Origin: Selenomonas sp. oral taxon 920
GTDB taxonomy: Bacteria > Bacillota > Negativicutes > Selenomonadales > Selenomonadaceae
Direction: 5' to 3'
Assembly (NCBI RefSeq): GCF_001717585.1
Contig: NZ_CP017042.1
Location: forward strand, 948,501 to 1,012,500
DNA length: 64,000 nucleotides
A model generated the notes under the pieces. The model was not told where the DNA came from. It saw only the letters and a list, made by a program, of their open reading frames with translations, and searched no databases. Shown here one piece after another: positions 8,929 to 17,282 of this stretch; position 1 is the stretch's first letter; each line of letters opens with the position of its first letter. The position numbers and the translations under genes are program-made.

Positions 8929-10563
8929 ATGAATGCAAGTAATCTCATGGCTGTATCTCCGGCTGATGGGATCTCTGCGGGAGCAGGGGCGTCAAAGGGA
9001 CGCGCCGCGTCCGTGGGGAATCGTGCGCAAGTAACCTCAGGGAAGAATTCGTTCAGCGATACATTTGGCGCGCTGCAAAAGGGAATGACGGCAGGGGCGG
9101 CAAAGACAGAGACGCGTGAGACTCCCACTGCTGCGGCACAGACGAAGGTACCGCAGGCGGGCAGCACAGCGACGTCGCAGAACACACAGGATGTGACGGC
9201 AGAGACACCGAAAACTGCCGATGAAACACAGGCTGCGAAGGGCACGGAGAACGTATCAGCGGATGATGCAGCCGCCGTTGTGGCAGCGCTTGCGGCACTC
9301 GTGAACGCGGATGCGGCGATCGTGGATACCAATGTGAACGAGGGGCTTGATGCCGCACTCACGGAGATCCTTGAACGCTACGATCTGACGGCGGACGCGC
9401 TCGGTGATACAAAGCTGCAGAATGCCGTGCAGAATCTCCTGCAGCAGATGCCCGAAGAGACGGCGAAGAGCCGTAATTTCCTCCTCGCACTCGAAGGGCA
9501 GCCGCTCGCGCAGGAGACTGCCGACCCGGCGGCACAGGGGGGAAGTGAAGGTGCTGTTCTGCGCATGACAGCCCTTGATTCAGTACTTCCCATGCAGCTG
9601 CGTGCGACGCTGAATACAGCGTCCCTACCGACGGAGGCACAGGTGCCTGTGGTCGATATAAGCGAGTTTTCAACAGCGAATGCCGCGCAGCGCAGTAATG
9701 TAGCCGCAGCGCTGAATCCAGAGGCACAGACGGCACTCCTTGGAGCTCAGCGCGAAGGGACACAGAACGTAGGACGGTCGGCGGCAGAGCTCATCGGCGA
9801 GAATCTGACGACAGAGGATTCTGCAGCCAACCCGCTCACGGTGCTCGCACAGCGTACCATGCGCCATGATGCTTCGCAGGGCGATGCCGCAGGGCAGGAG
9901 GCGCAGCAGGAGCAGCTGCCGGGTGAGTCACAGCAGCCCGTACGTACAACAACGACCGCTCCGCTCGAGCTTCCGACACGTGCCGCAGAGCCCTCGATGC
10001 AAGGGACACCGCAGCCCATTGCAGCGCAGACAGGAACGACACCTCCCGCACAGGAGGTCAGCATTCCCGCATCGACACAGGAGACGCAGCGTCCGCAGCC
10101 GGACTATGAGATCCCTCGTCAGATCGTGGAGCAGGCACGGCTTCTGCGCTCGTTGAACGACACGCAGATGGTCATTCGTCTGCGTCCCGAACATCTTGGA
10201 GAGCTTACGCTGCGAGTCTCGGTTGGCTCGAACGGTGCTGTACAGGCATCGTTCCACAGCGACAACGCCCAGGTACGCAACGTGATTGAAAACTCCCTCG
10301 TTCAGCTCCGTCAGGAACTGAACAATCAGGGACTCAAGGTTGATCGTGTCGGTGTTTACGCAGGTCTCACGGATGGGCAAATGCCGCAGGGACAGGGGCA
10401 GGAAGCATGGCAGCAGAGCAGCAGCCGACAGAGCGGAACACAGCAGGTCTACGCGCGCGGCGATGCTGATGACTATCTCGATGAGATCGATGGTCTTGCG
10501 CCGCTCGCGGCAGAGGAGACCGGCGGCAGTGTCGGAAGTGATGGCGTGGACTATCGCGTCTAG
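8929..10563 (+). CDS. fliK: flagellar hook-length control protein FliK
   Basis: 544 residues. FliK is exported by the flagellar type III apparatus, measures the hook and switches export to filament proteins. The long N-terminal and central part is low-complexity, rich in Ala, Gln, Thr and Pro, as expected of the ruler region. The conserved C-terminal Flg_hook domain (about residues 405-480) shows MVIRLRPEHLGELTLRVSV and LRQELNNQGLKVDRVGV. Ribosome site AGAGGTG. The flgD gene follows after 20 bases. Confidence 0.9.
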   Translation: MNASNLMAVSPADGISAGAGASKGRAASVGNRAQVTSGKNSFSDTFGALQKGMTAGAAKTETRETPTAAAQTKVPQAGSTATSQNTQDVTAETPKTADETQAAKGTENVSADDAAAVVAALAALVNADAAIVDTNVNEGLDAALTEILERYDLTADALGDTKLQNAVQNLLQQMPEETAKSRNFLLALEGQPLAQETADPAAQGGSEGAVLRMTALDSVLPMQLRATLNTASLPTEAQVPVVDISEFSTANAAQRSNVAAALNPEAQTALLGAQREGTQNVGRSAAELIGENLTTEDSAANPLTVLAQRTMRHDASQGDAAGQEAQQEQLPGESQQPVRTTTTAPLELPTRAAEPSMQGTPQPIAAQTGTTPPAQEVSIPASTQETQRPQPDYEIPRQIVEQARLLRSLNDTQMVIRLRPEHLGELTLRVSVGSNGAVQASFHSDNAQVRNVIENSLVQLRQELNNQGLKVDRVGVYAGLTDGQMPQGQGQEAWQQSSSRQSGTQQVYARGDADDYLDEIDGLAPLAAEETGGSVGSDGVDYRV

Positions 10564-10583
10564 CGGTTTGAGGAGGAAATATC

Positions 10584-11129
10584 GTGGCAAGTTCAAATCC
10601 CCTGAATACAATCAACGTCGGCGGCGTTGTCCAGAAGCTGTCTGACTACGAGGCAGCGCAGAACCAGGCGAAAGCGAAGGATAAGAAGAATGACGCGCTC
10701 GGCAAGGACGCGTTTCTCCAACTGCTCGTCACACAGATGAAGTATCAGGATCCTCTCGATCCGCAGGACAACAGCGAATATCTCTCGCAGCTCGCGCAGT
10801 TTTCCGCACTCGAGCAGATGACGAACGTCTCCAAGGGTCTCGAAAATGTCTCGAAGATCGTCGACAACATCAACTCCTCCGTTCTCATTGGACAGTTGAG
10901 CGGTATGATCGGACAGCCTGTTCAGTGGAACACCGTGGTCAAGGGCGAAGACGGAAAGCCCGTGAAGGACAGTGACGGAAAGGTTAAGACACAGAGCTAC
11001 GAAGGCAAGATCATCGGCGTCAGCATCACCGACGGTCAGCCGAGTGTCATTGCCGATGTGAACGGCAAGACACATCAGGTTCAGGTATCCGAGATTGTGC
11101 GCGTTGGTCGTCTCAAGGCAGGATCCTAA
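10584..11129 (+). CDS. flgD: flagellar hook assembly (capping) protein FlgD
   Basis: 181 residues. FlgD is the scaffold at the tip of the growing hook. The N-terminal conserved segment DAFLQLLVTQMKYQDPLDPQ and SALEQMTNVSKGL is diagnostic; the C-terminal half is a short beta-rich domain. GTG start at 10584 behind an AGGAGGAAAT site. Unlike many Firmicute flagellar operons, flgE does not follow: a terminator lies directly after the stop, so the remaining hook genes must be elsewhere. Confidence 0.95.
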   Translation: MASSNPLNTINVGGVVQKLSDYEAAQNQAKAKDKKNDALGKDAFLQLLVTQMKYQDPLDPQDNSEYLSQLAQFSALEQMTNVSKGLENVSKIVDNINSSVLIGQLSGMIGQPVQWNTVVKGEDGKPVKDSDGKVKTQSYEGKIIGVSITDGQPSVIADVNGKTHQVQVSEIVRVGRLKAGS

Positions 11130-11147
11130 ACAAACGAATCACATGAG

Positions 11148-11179
11148 ATACCGCCGAAGAACTGCTTCGGCGGTATTTT
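11148..11179 (+). terminator. terminator after flgD
   Basis: Perfect 12 bp stem ATACCGCCGAAG/CTTCGGCGGTAT with loop AACTG, followed by a short T-run. Ends the fliK-flgD unit. Confidence 0.85.
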
Positions 11180-11183
11180 ATAC

Positions 11184-11212
11184 TTGCATAAAAATTCTTC
11201 ATCTATTATAAT
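11184..11212 (+). promoter_or_regulatory. sigma-70 promoter of the repeat-protein gene
   Basis: TTGCAT (11184-11189), 17 bp, TATAAT (11207-11212). Positioned 55 bases upstream of the ATG at 11268, so the gene is an independent transcription unit. Confidence 0.75.
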
Positions 11213-11267
11213 GTGGTCATAACATCCCAAGGGAAAATGGGATGGAGATGAAATGGAGGGAACCATT

Positions 11268-11681
11268 ATGGCAATACCGGCACTCAGAAGCGGCGGCTTC
11301 GGTTCAAGTCTCTTTCAGCGCGCGAACCGTGAGGCACAGCGCATCGGCGGACAGGTGACCCATGAGAAAATGCAGGAGGTCGCGTCCGTCATCGGCGGCT
11401 CGAATTTCGGCACCGGCACGAAGCTCGGCAAGGGGCAGTTTCATCAGACGCAGAACCGTGTCGCTCAGGAGGGAGCGCAGAGCACCTCGCGTGCGGCGCA
11501 GAAGTCCGTGGAGAACATGGATCCAAGGCGTCTCGGCACGAGCCAATTCCAGCGCACGAACCGCGAAGCACAGCAGATCGGCGGGCAGGTGACGCATGAG
11601 CTTATGGAGCAGGTCAAGCAGGCGTATGCGACCAGCCATCCGGTGCAGAATCTCGGTAAGAATGTAGATATTGCTGCATAG
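11268..11681 (+). CDS. unrecognised 137-residue protein with three internal repeats
   Basis: No family recognised. Residues 16-38 and 94-116 are near-identical copies of a motif F-Q-R-x-N-R-E-A-Q-x-I-G-G-Q-V-T-H-E, and residues 58-71 (QFHQTQNRVAQEGAQ) look like a third, degenerate copy. The protein is hydrophilic, with no signal peptide, cysteines or membrane segment. I chose the ATG at 11268 (GGAGG at good spacing) over the ATG at 11253. It has its own promoter and terminator; position next to flagellar genes does not prove a link. Confidence 0.75.
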   Translation: MAIPALRSGGFGSSLFQRANREAQRIGGQVTHEKMQEVASVIGGSNFGTGTKLGKGQFHQTQNRVAQEGAQSTSRAAQKSVENMDPRRLGTSQFQRTNREAQQIGGQVTHELMEQVKQAYATSHPVQNLGKNVDIAA

Positions 11682-11697
11682 TCCGGACATGAAAATA

Positions 11698-11736
11698 ACC
11701 CGTGAAGATTCAATGGGTGAGTCTTCACGGGTCGTT
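11698..11736. terminator. bidirectional terminator between convergent genes
   Basis: Perfect 11 bp stem ACCCGTGAAGA (11698-11708) / TCTTCACGGGT (11722-11732), with A-rich sequence on the left and TTTTAATTT on the right, so it can stop both the repeat-protein gene and the LysR gene. Confidence 0.8.
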
Positions 11737-12639
11737 TTAATTTGTGGGCAAAGGTTTTTCCGTATTGTCGAAGCGGCGGATCAGGAATTGCTGAAAACAG
11801 ATCGCCGCAGGGGGGAGCTGCCGCTGCGTGTTCCACGCAACGCCGACCGCACGCTTGCAGATCGGGAACGAGACGGGGATGTAGCGCAGCTCCGGATGCT
11901 CGACCCCCGCGAGTTTTGGCAGGAGGCTCACGCCAAGTCCCGCCGCGACGAGTCCTGAGATTGTCGATACATCATCCCCCTCGAACGTAATCTCGGGATG
12001 AATGCCCGCAAGATCGAAGAATTGATCGACGAGGATGCGCAGACTGTAGCTGCTCTTCATCGCGATCAGTGGTTCATCTTCAAGTTCGCGCAGATTGATC
12101 CGCTTGCGGTCGGCAAACGGATGCCCGAGCGGCACGGTGACGAAGAGCTCCTCCGACCAGAGGTAGACCCATGCGCTGTACTCCGTCGTTGGAATCGTGG
12201 AGCAGAGACCGAGATCTGTTTCCCCTGCCGCAACCTGCTGCGCCAGTGTGGATGAGTCCTGCTGATTCAACTGTACGCGGATATCGGGGAAGCTCGCGCG
12301 AAAGTCCTGCAGGATATGAGGCAGAACGTAACTGCCAAGCGAGTGGATGAACGAGAGCTTAAATTCGGTGGAAACCTCCGCGCGCGCACTGCTCGCCTCT
12401 TCACGGGCACTGTCTACCTCGCGCAGAATGCGGTCTACGCGGCGAAGAAGCCGTTCTCCCTCCGACGTCAGCTCGATCTCGCCCTCATGACGCTTAAAGA
12501 GGGGGATCTCAAGATCTTTTTCGAGCTTTGCCATCGAGCGGCTGAGTGCGGGCTGTGTCACGTCCAGCATCCGTGCTGCGCGCGTAAAGTGGCGAATGTT
12601 TGCCATAACTTGAAAGTATTTTAATTGTGCAAGTTCCAT
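11737..12639 (-). CDS. LysR-family transcriptional regulator
   Basis: 300 residues, the normal LTTR length. N-terminal winged helix-turn-helix (residues 1-60: MELAQLKYFQVMANIRHFTR, AARMLDVTQPALSRSMAKLE) and a two-lobed effector domain. Overall it resembles GltC- and CynR-type regulators, but the ligand cannot be told. It is divergent from the gene at 12874, so under the usual LTTR pattern that gene and itself are candidate targets. The 234 bp between them is very AT-rich. Confidence 0.93.
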   Translation of the reverse strand: MELAQLKYFQVMANIRHFTRAARMLDVTQPALSRSMAKLEKDLEIPLFKRHEGEIELTSEGERLLRRVDRILREVDSAREEASSARAEVSTEFKLSFIHSLGSYVLPHILQDFRASFPDIRVQLNQQDSSTLAQQVAAGETDLGLCSTIPTTEYSAWVYLWSEELFVTVPLGHPFADRKRINLRELEDEPLIAMKSSYSLRILVDQFFDLAGIHPEITFEGDDVSTISGLVAAGLGVSLLPKLAGVEHPELRYIPVSFPICKRAVGVAWNTQRQLPPAAICFQQFLIRRFDNTEKPLPTN

Positions 12640-12873
12640 TCAGTCATTCCTTTCTGGTATTATATTATATCTGTAGAAAGAATAATATTCAATGAAGAAA
12701 AGGTAATTTTCTATATAGCTTTTTCATATTTTCTATTACCGATTGGTATAAGATGTACTTATGCAGAAAGTGCTTAGGCCGCATAAAATTGTAAGGTTAT
12801 TTTTTTGTGAAAAACGATATATTTAATAGAGTGGAACTACAACTTGTTATATGAAAATGAAGGGGAGAGGATC
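12640..12873. promoter_or_regulatory. divergent AT-rich intergenic region, possible LysR operator
   Basis: Contains the inverted repeat GGTAAT/ATTACC (12702-12707, 12735-12740) enclosing two TTTTCTAT direct repeats, a plausible regulator target. An ACGATAT element (12814-12820) resembles a sigma-28 -10, but no TAAA lies 15 bp upstream, so I do not call that promoter. Confidence 0.35.
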
Positions 12874-13440
12874 ATGAGAATCGAGCAAACGTCAGCAGAT
12901 CTTCTTGGACGGATGAATCAGTCGCAACGTGCAAAGAAGCATGATGCAGGTGACTTTGCGTCGGTGCTTTCATCGGTTCAGTCCGACCAGACGGAGAAGG
13001 CAGCGGAGAAAGAGCCGAAGCCGGGGAATCCTCTCGGTATTTCCGATGAGGAGTATCGGTGGTATTTCAGCGGTCTGCGTTATGATGCCGATCACGTTGC
13101 ATATTTTCCGCCGCATGACGCTCCGGTCGAGCAGCAGCGCGCTTGGTATGAAGCTGTGAAAGGCTTGTCTCATTTGGAGATGCAGTCGTTCATGTCGGAT
13201 CTTTCCTTGGCTTTGCGCGGTAAAAAAGATTACCTCAGCTATGATGAGATGACCGAAAAAATTCAAAAGCTCGGCTATCACGGTGTACTGGAAGCGGTCT
13301 ACAAATGGGAGAAACAGGTGGAACATGACAGTGCCGGTGTTGTTGATGAGCAAAGCTTTGAGATCATCAAGCGCCATGTTCATCTGTGTGAGAATCTTCT
13401 CGATGAATGGCTCAAAGGAGAGAAGAAAGAGGATAAGTGA
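12874..13440 (+). CDS. hypothetical protein, unrecognised
   Basis: 188 residues, soluble, no signal peptide. The N-terminal 55 residues are polar and probably disordered (MRIEQTSADLLGRMNQSQRA, then Glu/Lys-rich); the remainder is predicted mostly helical (EEYRWYFSGLRYDADHVAYF, SHLEMQSFMSDLSLALRGKK). I recognise no domain. Start at ATG 12874 behind GGGGAGAGG; an ATG at 12844 lacks a good site. Divergent from the LysR gene and followed by a terminator, so it is a single-gene unit. Confidence 0.75.
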   Translation: MRIEQTSADLLGRMNQSQRAKKHDAGDFASVLSSVQSDQTEKAAEKEPKPGNPLGISDEEYRWYFSGLRYDADHVAYFPPHDAPVEQQRAWYEAVKGLSHLEMQSFMSDLSLALRGKKDYLSYDEMTEKIQKLGYHGVLEAVYKWEKQVEHDSAGVVDEQSFEIIKRHVHLCENLLDEWLKGEKKEDK

Positions 13441-13483
13441 AGCAAGGGGCTTGACGTGGGAACGATTACGTCTGCGCAATATG

Positions 13484-13522
13484 ATGAAGGGGCGCACGGA
13501 AGGGCAGCCCCTTCATTTTTTT
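13484..13522 (+). terminator. terminator after the 12874 gene
   Basis: 10 bp stem ATGAAGGGGC/GCCCCTTCAT followed by a seven-T run. Confidence 0.85.
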
Positions 13523-13523
13523 C

Positions 13524-13552
13524 TTGACAACTTCTATATGTTCTGTTAATAT
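13524..13552 (+). promoter_or_regulatory. promoter of tRNA-Ser
   Basis: TTGACA (13524-13529), 17 bp, TAATAT (13547-13552), 34 bases before the tRNA 5' end. Confidence 0.85.
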
Positions 13553-13586
13553 ATCTCATGTCGCAAAGAGCGCGTGAAATGAATAT

Positions 13587-13677
13587 GGAGTGGTACTCAA
13601 GAGGCTGAAGAGGACGGTTTGCTAAATCGTTAGAGTGGGTAACCGCTGCGAGAGTTCGAATCTCTCCCACTCCGCCA
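13587..13677 (+). tRNA. tRNA-Ser (anticodon GCU)
   Basis: 91 nt with encoded CCA. Acceptor GGAGTGG pairs with CCACTCC; the long variable arm of a class II tRNA is present; anticodon loop TTGCTAA gives GCU, reading AGC/AGU. T loop TTCGAAT. Confidence 0.96.
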
Positions 13678-13688
13678 TTTTTATTCTA

Positions 13689-13708
13689 AGCCTGATCGGG
13701 CTTTTTTT
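13689..13708 (+). terminator. terminator after tRNA-Ser
   Basis: Short stem AGCCT/GGGCT (with a T-G pair) around GATC, then seven Ts. It lies only 20 bases before the permease ATG. Confidence 0.75.
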
Positions 13709-13727
13709 GTTTTAAGGAGATGCTTAC

Positions 13728-15062
13728 ATGGAGATACAGGGGACGCCGCCGTCTTTCATCGAGCGTTACTTCAAGGTGCGTGAGAAGGGGACAACCATAC
13801 GCACGGAGCTGCTCGCAGGCGTAACGACCTTTATTGCGATGGCGTACATCCTTTTCGTCAATCCGAACATTCTCGCGGACGCAGGCATTCCTAAGGATGC
13901 GGCGATCGCATCGACGATCTGGATTGCGGCGCTCGCCTCGTTGGCAATGGGCGCATTTGCGAACTATCCCGTTGCACTCGCACCCGGCATGGGGCTCAAT
14001 GCATTCTTTGCCTACTACGTCTGCGGTGTGCTCGGACTGCACTGGACGGTTGCGCTCGGTGCGGTGTTCTTTTCGGGCGTACTCTTCCTCATCCTGACGG
14101 TCGGCGGGATTCGGCAGGCAATCATCAATGCCGTGCCGCGTGATCTGAAACTCGCGATCAGCACCGGTATCGGACTTTTTATCGCATTTATCGGGCTCAA
14201 GGGGACGGGACTTATCGTGGAGAACGCCGCGACCTATGTCGCGCTCGGGCACGTGACTTCACCGACGACACTGCTCTCGCTCTTCGGGCTTCTCTTCACG
14301 GCGGCACTCATGGCACGCAATGTGCATGGCGCCATCCTCATCGGCATCTTTGTCACGACGATTCTCGCGATGGCGTTTGGCATGACACCTGCACCGCAGG
14401 GATTCGGAGATATTGTCAGCACCTCACTTCCCCATATGGGTGATACATTTGGTAAACTTGATCTTGCGGGCGCGTGGAACTATGGTCTTGTCTCGATTAT
14501 ATTTACGTTTACGGTGGTGGAGCTCTTCGATAATATGGGCACGCTGATCGGTCTCACGACGAAGGCAAAGATGGTCAAATCCGATGGGCGCATCGAGAAC
14601 ATCGACAAGGCACTGACGACAGACGCGGTCGGTACGATGGTGTCTGCGGTATTCGGTACGTCCACAGTTACGTCCTACATTGAGAGTGCGGCGGGCATCG
14701 CCGCCGGCGGCCGTACCGGTCTTACGGCGATTGCGGCAGGTGTACTCTTCCTTGCGGCGCTGCTTTTTACGCCGCTCATCGGACTTGTACCTGCGTTTGC
14801 AACAGCACCCGCGCTCATTCTCGTTGGTGCACTGCTGATGTCCGAGGTCGGAAAGATCGACTTCTCGGACTTTACGAATGCACTGCCTGTATTCCTAACG
14901 ATCATCATGATGCCGCTCACGTCGAGCATCGCGAACGGCTTTGCGTTTGGTTTCATCAGCTATACGGTGATGAAGCTCTTTGCGGGACAGTATAAGCAGA
15001 TCAGTTGGATTATGTATCTCGTGTCCATCGCATTTCTCATCAATCTCGCACTGCGTTCGTAA
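13728..15062 (+). CDS. NCS2-family purine permease (AzgA/PbuG type)
   Basis: 444-residue proton-coupled uptake system for adenine, guanine or hypoxanthine in the inner membrane, with about 12-13 hydrophobic segments. Family marks: GVTTFIAMAYILFVNPNILA near the N-terminus, ANYPVALAPGMGLNAFFAY, and VELFDNMGTLIGL in the middle. Exact substrate cannot be told. AAGGAGATG ribosome site. There is no room for a separate promoter between the tRNA-Ser terminator and the ATG, so expression may depend on read-through from the tRNA promoter. Confidence 0.92.
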   Translation: MEIQGTPPSFIERYFKVREKGTTIRTELLAGVTTFIAMAYILFVNPNILADAGIPKDAAIASTIWIAALASLAMGAFANYPVALAPGMGLNAFFAYYVCGVLGLHWTVALGAVFFSGVLFLILTVGGIRQAIINAVPRDLKLAISTGIGLFIAFIGLKGTGLIVENAATYVALGHVTSPTTLLSLFGLLFTAALMARNVHGAILIGIFVTTILAMAFGMTPAPQGFGDIVSTSLPHMGDTFGKLDLAGAWNYGLVSIIFTFTVVELFDNMGTLIGLTTKAKMVKSDGRIENIDKALTTDAVGTMVSAVFGTSTVTSYIESAAGIAAGGRTGLTAIAAGVLFLAALLFTPLIGLVPAFATAPALILVGALLMSEVGKIDFSDFTNALPVFLTIIMMPLTSSIANGFAFGFISYTVMKLFAGQYKQISWIMYLVSIAFLINLALRS

Positions 15063-15081
15063 TAGGCTGGGGGGCTTGCCA

Positions 15082-15996
15082 ATGAAACGGTGGCTTGCAT
15101 CTGTCCTTGCGGGCATTGTACTCATCTGTGCGCAGTTCGTTGCGGGCTGCATCGCTGCGCCCACTCCTGATTCGTCAGACAAGCACGCAGCACAGGGGAC
15201 AATTACGGTCAAGGTGCTGAATATTGGACAGGGGGACGCGATTCTTATCCAGACGGGGGAGAAGAATGTTCTCGTGGATACGAGCGATGTGGATGAACGC
15301 GATAAACTGCGTGCCGAGCTGAAAAAGGCAGACGTGAGGAGGATCGATACCATCATCCTCACGCATCCGCACGCGGATCATATCGGCGGAATGGATGTCC
15401 TGCTCGATGAGTACACGGTCGGTATTGTCTATGACAACGGCATGCCCTCGACCTCGAAGCTCTTCCTCGGCTATGTGAAAAAGCTCAAGGAGAAGAAGAT
15501 CGAGCGCAAGGGCCTCGTCGCGGGGGATCGTGTGGATCTCGGCGGCGGTGCCGTATTCGAGGTGCTTGCCCCATCGGCGGAACTTGTGAAGGAAGGCTCG
15601 GTTAAGGGGTACAAGCACGACCCGAACAATGAATCGGTGGTCGGGCGGCTGGTCTTTGGAGATTTCTCCATGATGCTCACAGGGGACGCGGAGAAGAAGG
15701 AAGAGCAGGCAATTCTTGCCGCAGGCACCACCCGTGTGAAGAGTACGATCCTAAAGGCAGGACATCACGGCAGCAAGACTTCCTCCTCGGCGGACTTCCT
15801 GCGTGCGGTACAGCCCGAGGCGGCGCTCATCTCCTGCGGAGTGAACAACGACTATGGACATCCGCATAAGGAGACGATGAAGAAGTATCACGCTATGAAG
15901 CTCTCCGTTTATGTGACAGCAGAGAATGGGACGATCACAGTGACAAGCGATGGAAAAACATATAACATTTCGGTTGAACGGGGAGAGAAACAATGA
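15082..15996 (+). CDS. ComEC-like MBL-fold hydrolase lipoprotein
   Basis: 304 residues. N-terminal signal peptide with a lipobox-like VAGC, so probably anchored to a membrane. Metallo-beta-lactamase fold with HPHADHIGG (HxHxDH metal motif, about residue 97) and LKAGHHGSKTSSS, as in the C-terminal domain of the DNA-uptake protein ComEC; the membrane channel part is missing. Likely a secreted phosphodiesterase or nuclease, by family inference. Start at ATG 15082; the longer frame from 14980 overlaps the permease gene. The next gene overlaps its stop by four bases. Confidence 0.88.
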   Translation: MKRWLASVLAGIVLICAQFVAGCIAAPTPDSSDKHAAQGTITVKVLNIGQGDAILIQTGEKNVLVDTSDVDERDKLRAELKKADVRRIDTIILTHPHADHIGGMDVLLDEYTVGIVYDNGMPSTSKLFLGYVKKLKEKKIERKGLVAGDRVDLGGGAVFEVLAPSAELVKEGSVKGYKHDPNNESVVGRLVFGDFSMMLTGDAEKKEEQAILAAGTTRVKSTILKAGHHGSKTSSSADFLRAVQPEAALISCGVNNDYGHPHKETMKKYHAMKLSVYVTAENGTITVTSDGKTYNISVERGEKQ

Positions 15997-16193
15997 TTTC
16001 GGCGTATCTTGACCGCTTTGAAGGAAAATACGCCGTGCTTCTGCTCGGTGATGCGATGGAAAAGGTAAACTTTCCGCGCAATTTTCTCCCTGCAGACATT
16101 GCTGAGGGAGACTATCTGACGATCTCAATGGAGCGCGACGCAGCGGCCACGGAAGCTGCCGAGGCAGAGGCACTGGAGCTCCTGAACAAATAA
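15993..16193 (+). CDS. DUF3006-family small protein
   Basis: 66 residues: a beta-rich N-terminal half (SAYLDRFEGKYAVLLLGD) and an Ala/Glu-rich helical tail. This pattern matches DUF3006, whose members in Firmicutes very often sit directly after a ComEC-like MBL-fold gene, as here with a four-base ATGA overlap. Function unknown; the coupling suggests it works with the hydrolase. Confidence 0.8.
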   Translation: MISAYLDRFEGKYAVLLLGDAMEKVNFPRNFLPADIAEGDYLTISMERDAAATEAAEAEALELLNK

Positions 16194-16209
16194 TGAATCG
16201 GAGGTGTTA

Positions 16210-17280
16210 TTGGCATTGACACGGTGGAATGAACGTATGTGGATCAGGACGCTGCTCACAGTGGCAGCGCTTTTTGTCTGTTTTTGTACGCTTTTTGTGA
16301 GCAGTACGGGCGAGGCCAAGTCCTATCGCTTCATGAGCATTGAGAGCCATGAAATGGTAATCGACGGGCGGGCTGCCGTACGGATTCAGATTGGGATGAA
16401 TCGTGCGGGGCTTTCCTATACGACCGCGATGGAGGGGCAGCACGAGCTGCGTCTCGCGTTCGAGGATGTGAAGCTCGACAAGAAATTCCCTCTCGCATAT
16501 GTGCCGAGTGGGGAGCTTGCAGCTAATGTTGCCGTCCATAAGGAGGGGCGCGGTGCGGTTCTCATGGTCACTGCCGCAGACACACTCCTCCATGAGGACA
16601 GCTTCCGCGTCCATACCATGCCGGGAGAGGCACATGGGAAGGTGAAGGAGTATCTCATCATCGACCTCATCGCTCCGAAGGCGAAGCCAAGTGCCGCACG
16701 CGGACACACGATTGTCATTGATCCGGGGCATGGAGGCAGCGACTCAGGCGCGGTCGGGTACTCTGGTGTGCGAGAGAAGGATGTCGCCTTTGCCGTTTCC
16801 ATGCGCGTGAAGGACCTTCTGCACGCGGCGGGTGCGCATCCTGTTATGACACGTACAGAGGATGTGGATGTCTCTCATGCGGGCAGTTCTGCTGCGCGGG
16901 AACTGCAGGCGCGTGTGGATGTGAGCCTCGCACATCCAGAGGCGGAACTCTTCCTCTCTGTGCACTGCAACTCGTTTACAAATCCCGATGCGCACGGCAT
17001 GGAGACCTACTACTATCCAAAGACGGATGCGGATGAGCAGTTTGCATCGCTCCTCAACGAGGAGCTTGCCGCAGCGGGAGGACTCTACAACCGCGGCGTG
17101 AAATACGCGAAATTTTATGTTCTGCGGCATACGGAGATCCCCGCCGCTCTTGTGGAGCTCGGATTCCTCTCGAATCCGGACGAGGAGGAGCTGCTTGCGG
17201 ATGCCGACTATCAGGAGCGGCTTGCACAGGCACTTGTCCATGCCATTGAGCGTTACTTTGAACAGGGAGGAGAAAACTAG
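16210..17280 (+). CDS. N-acetylmuramoyl-L-alanine amidase (Amidase_3)
   Basis: 356 residues. Signal-anchor near the N-terminus (TLLTVAALFVCFCTLFVSS), an N-terminal beta-rich AMIN-like region (residues 35-150), then a zinc amidase domain: VIDPGHGGSDSGAVG, a Glu in GVREKDVAF, SVHCNSF and ALVELGFLSNP provide the zinc and catalytic residues. It cleaves the peptide-glycan bond of peptidoglycan in the periplasm. I place the start at TTG 16210, five bases after GGAGG; GTG 16204 overlaps that site, and ATG 16237 is an alternative. Confidence 0.92.
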   Translation: MALTRWNERMWIRTLLTVAALFVCFCTLFVSSTGEAKSYRFMSIESHEMVIDGRAAVRIQIGMNRAGLSYTTAMEGQHELRLAFEDVKLDKKFPLAYVPSGELAANVAVHKEGRGAVLMVTAADTLLHEDSFRVHTMPGEAHGKVKEYLIIDLIAPKAKPSAARGHTIVIDPGHGGSDSGAVGYSGVREKDVAFAVSMRVKDLLHAAGAHPVMTRTEDVDVSHAGSSAARELQARVDVSLAHPEAELFLSVHCNSFTNPDAHGMETYYYPKTDADEQFASLLNEELAAAGGLYNRGVKYAKFYVLRHTEIPAALVELGFLSNPDEEELLADADYQERLAQALVHAIERYFEQGGEN

Positions 17281-17282
17281 AG

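Noticed and set aside
12805..12833. sigma-28 promoter for the gene at 12874
   Set aside because: An ACGATAT -10-like element exists, but no TAAA lies at the required 15 bp distance.
13728..13790. purine riboswitch ahead of the NCS2 permease
   Set aside because: Only about 50 bases separate it from the tRNA, all accounted for by the terminator and ribosome site.
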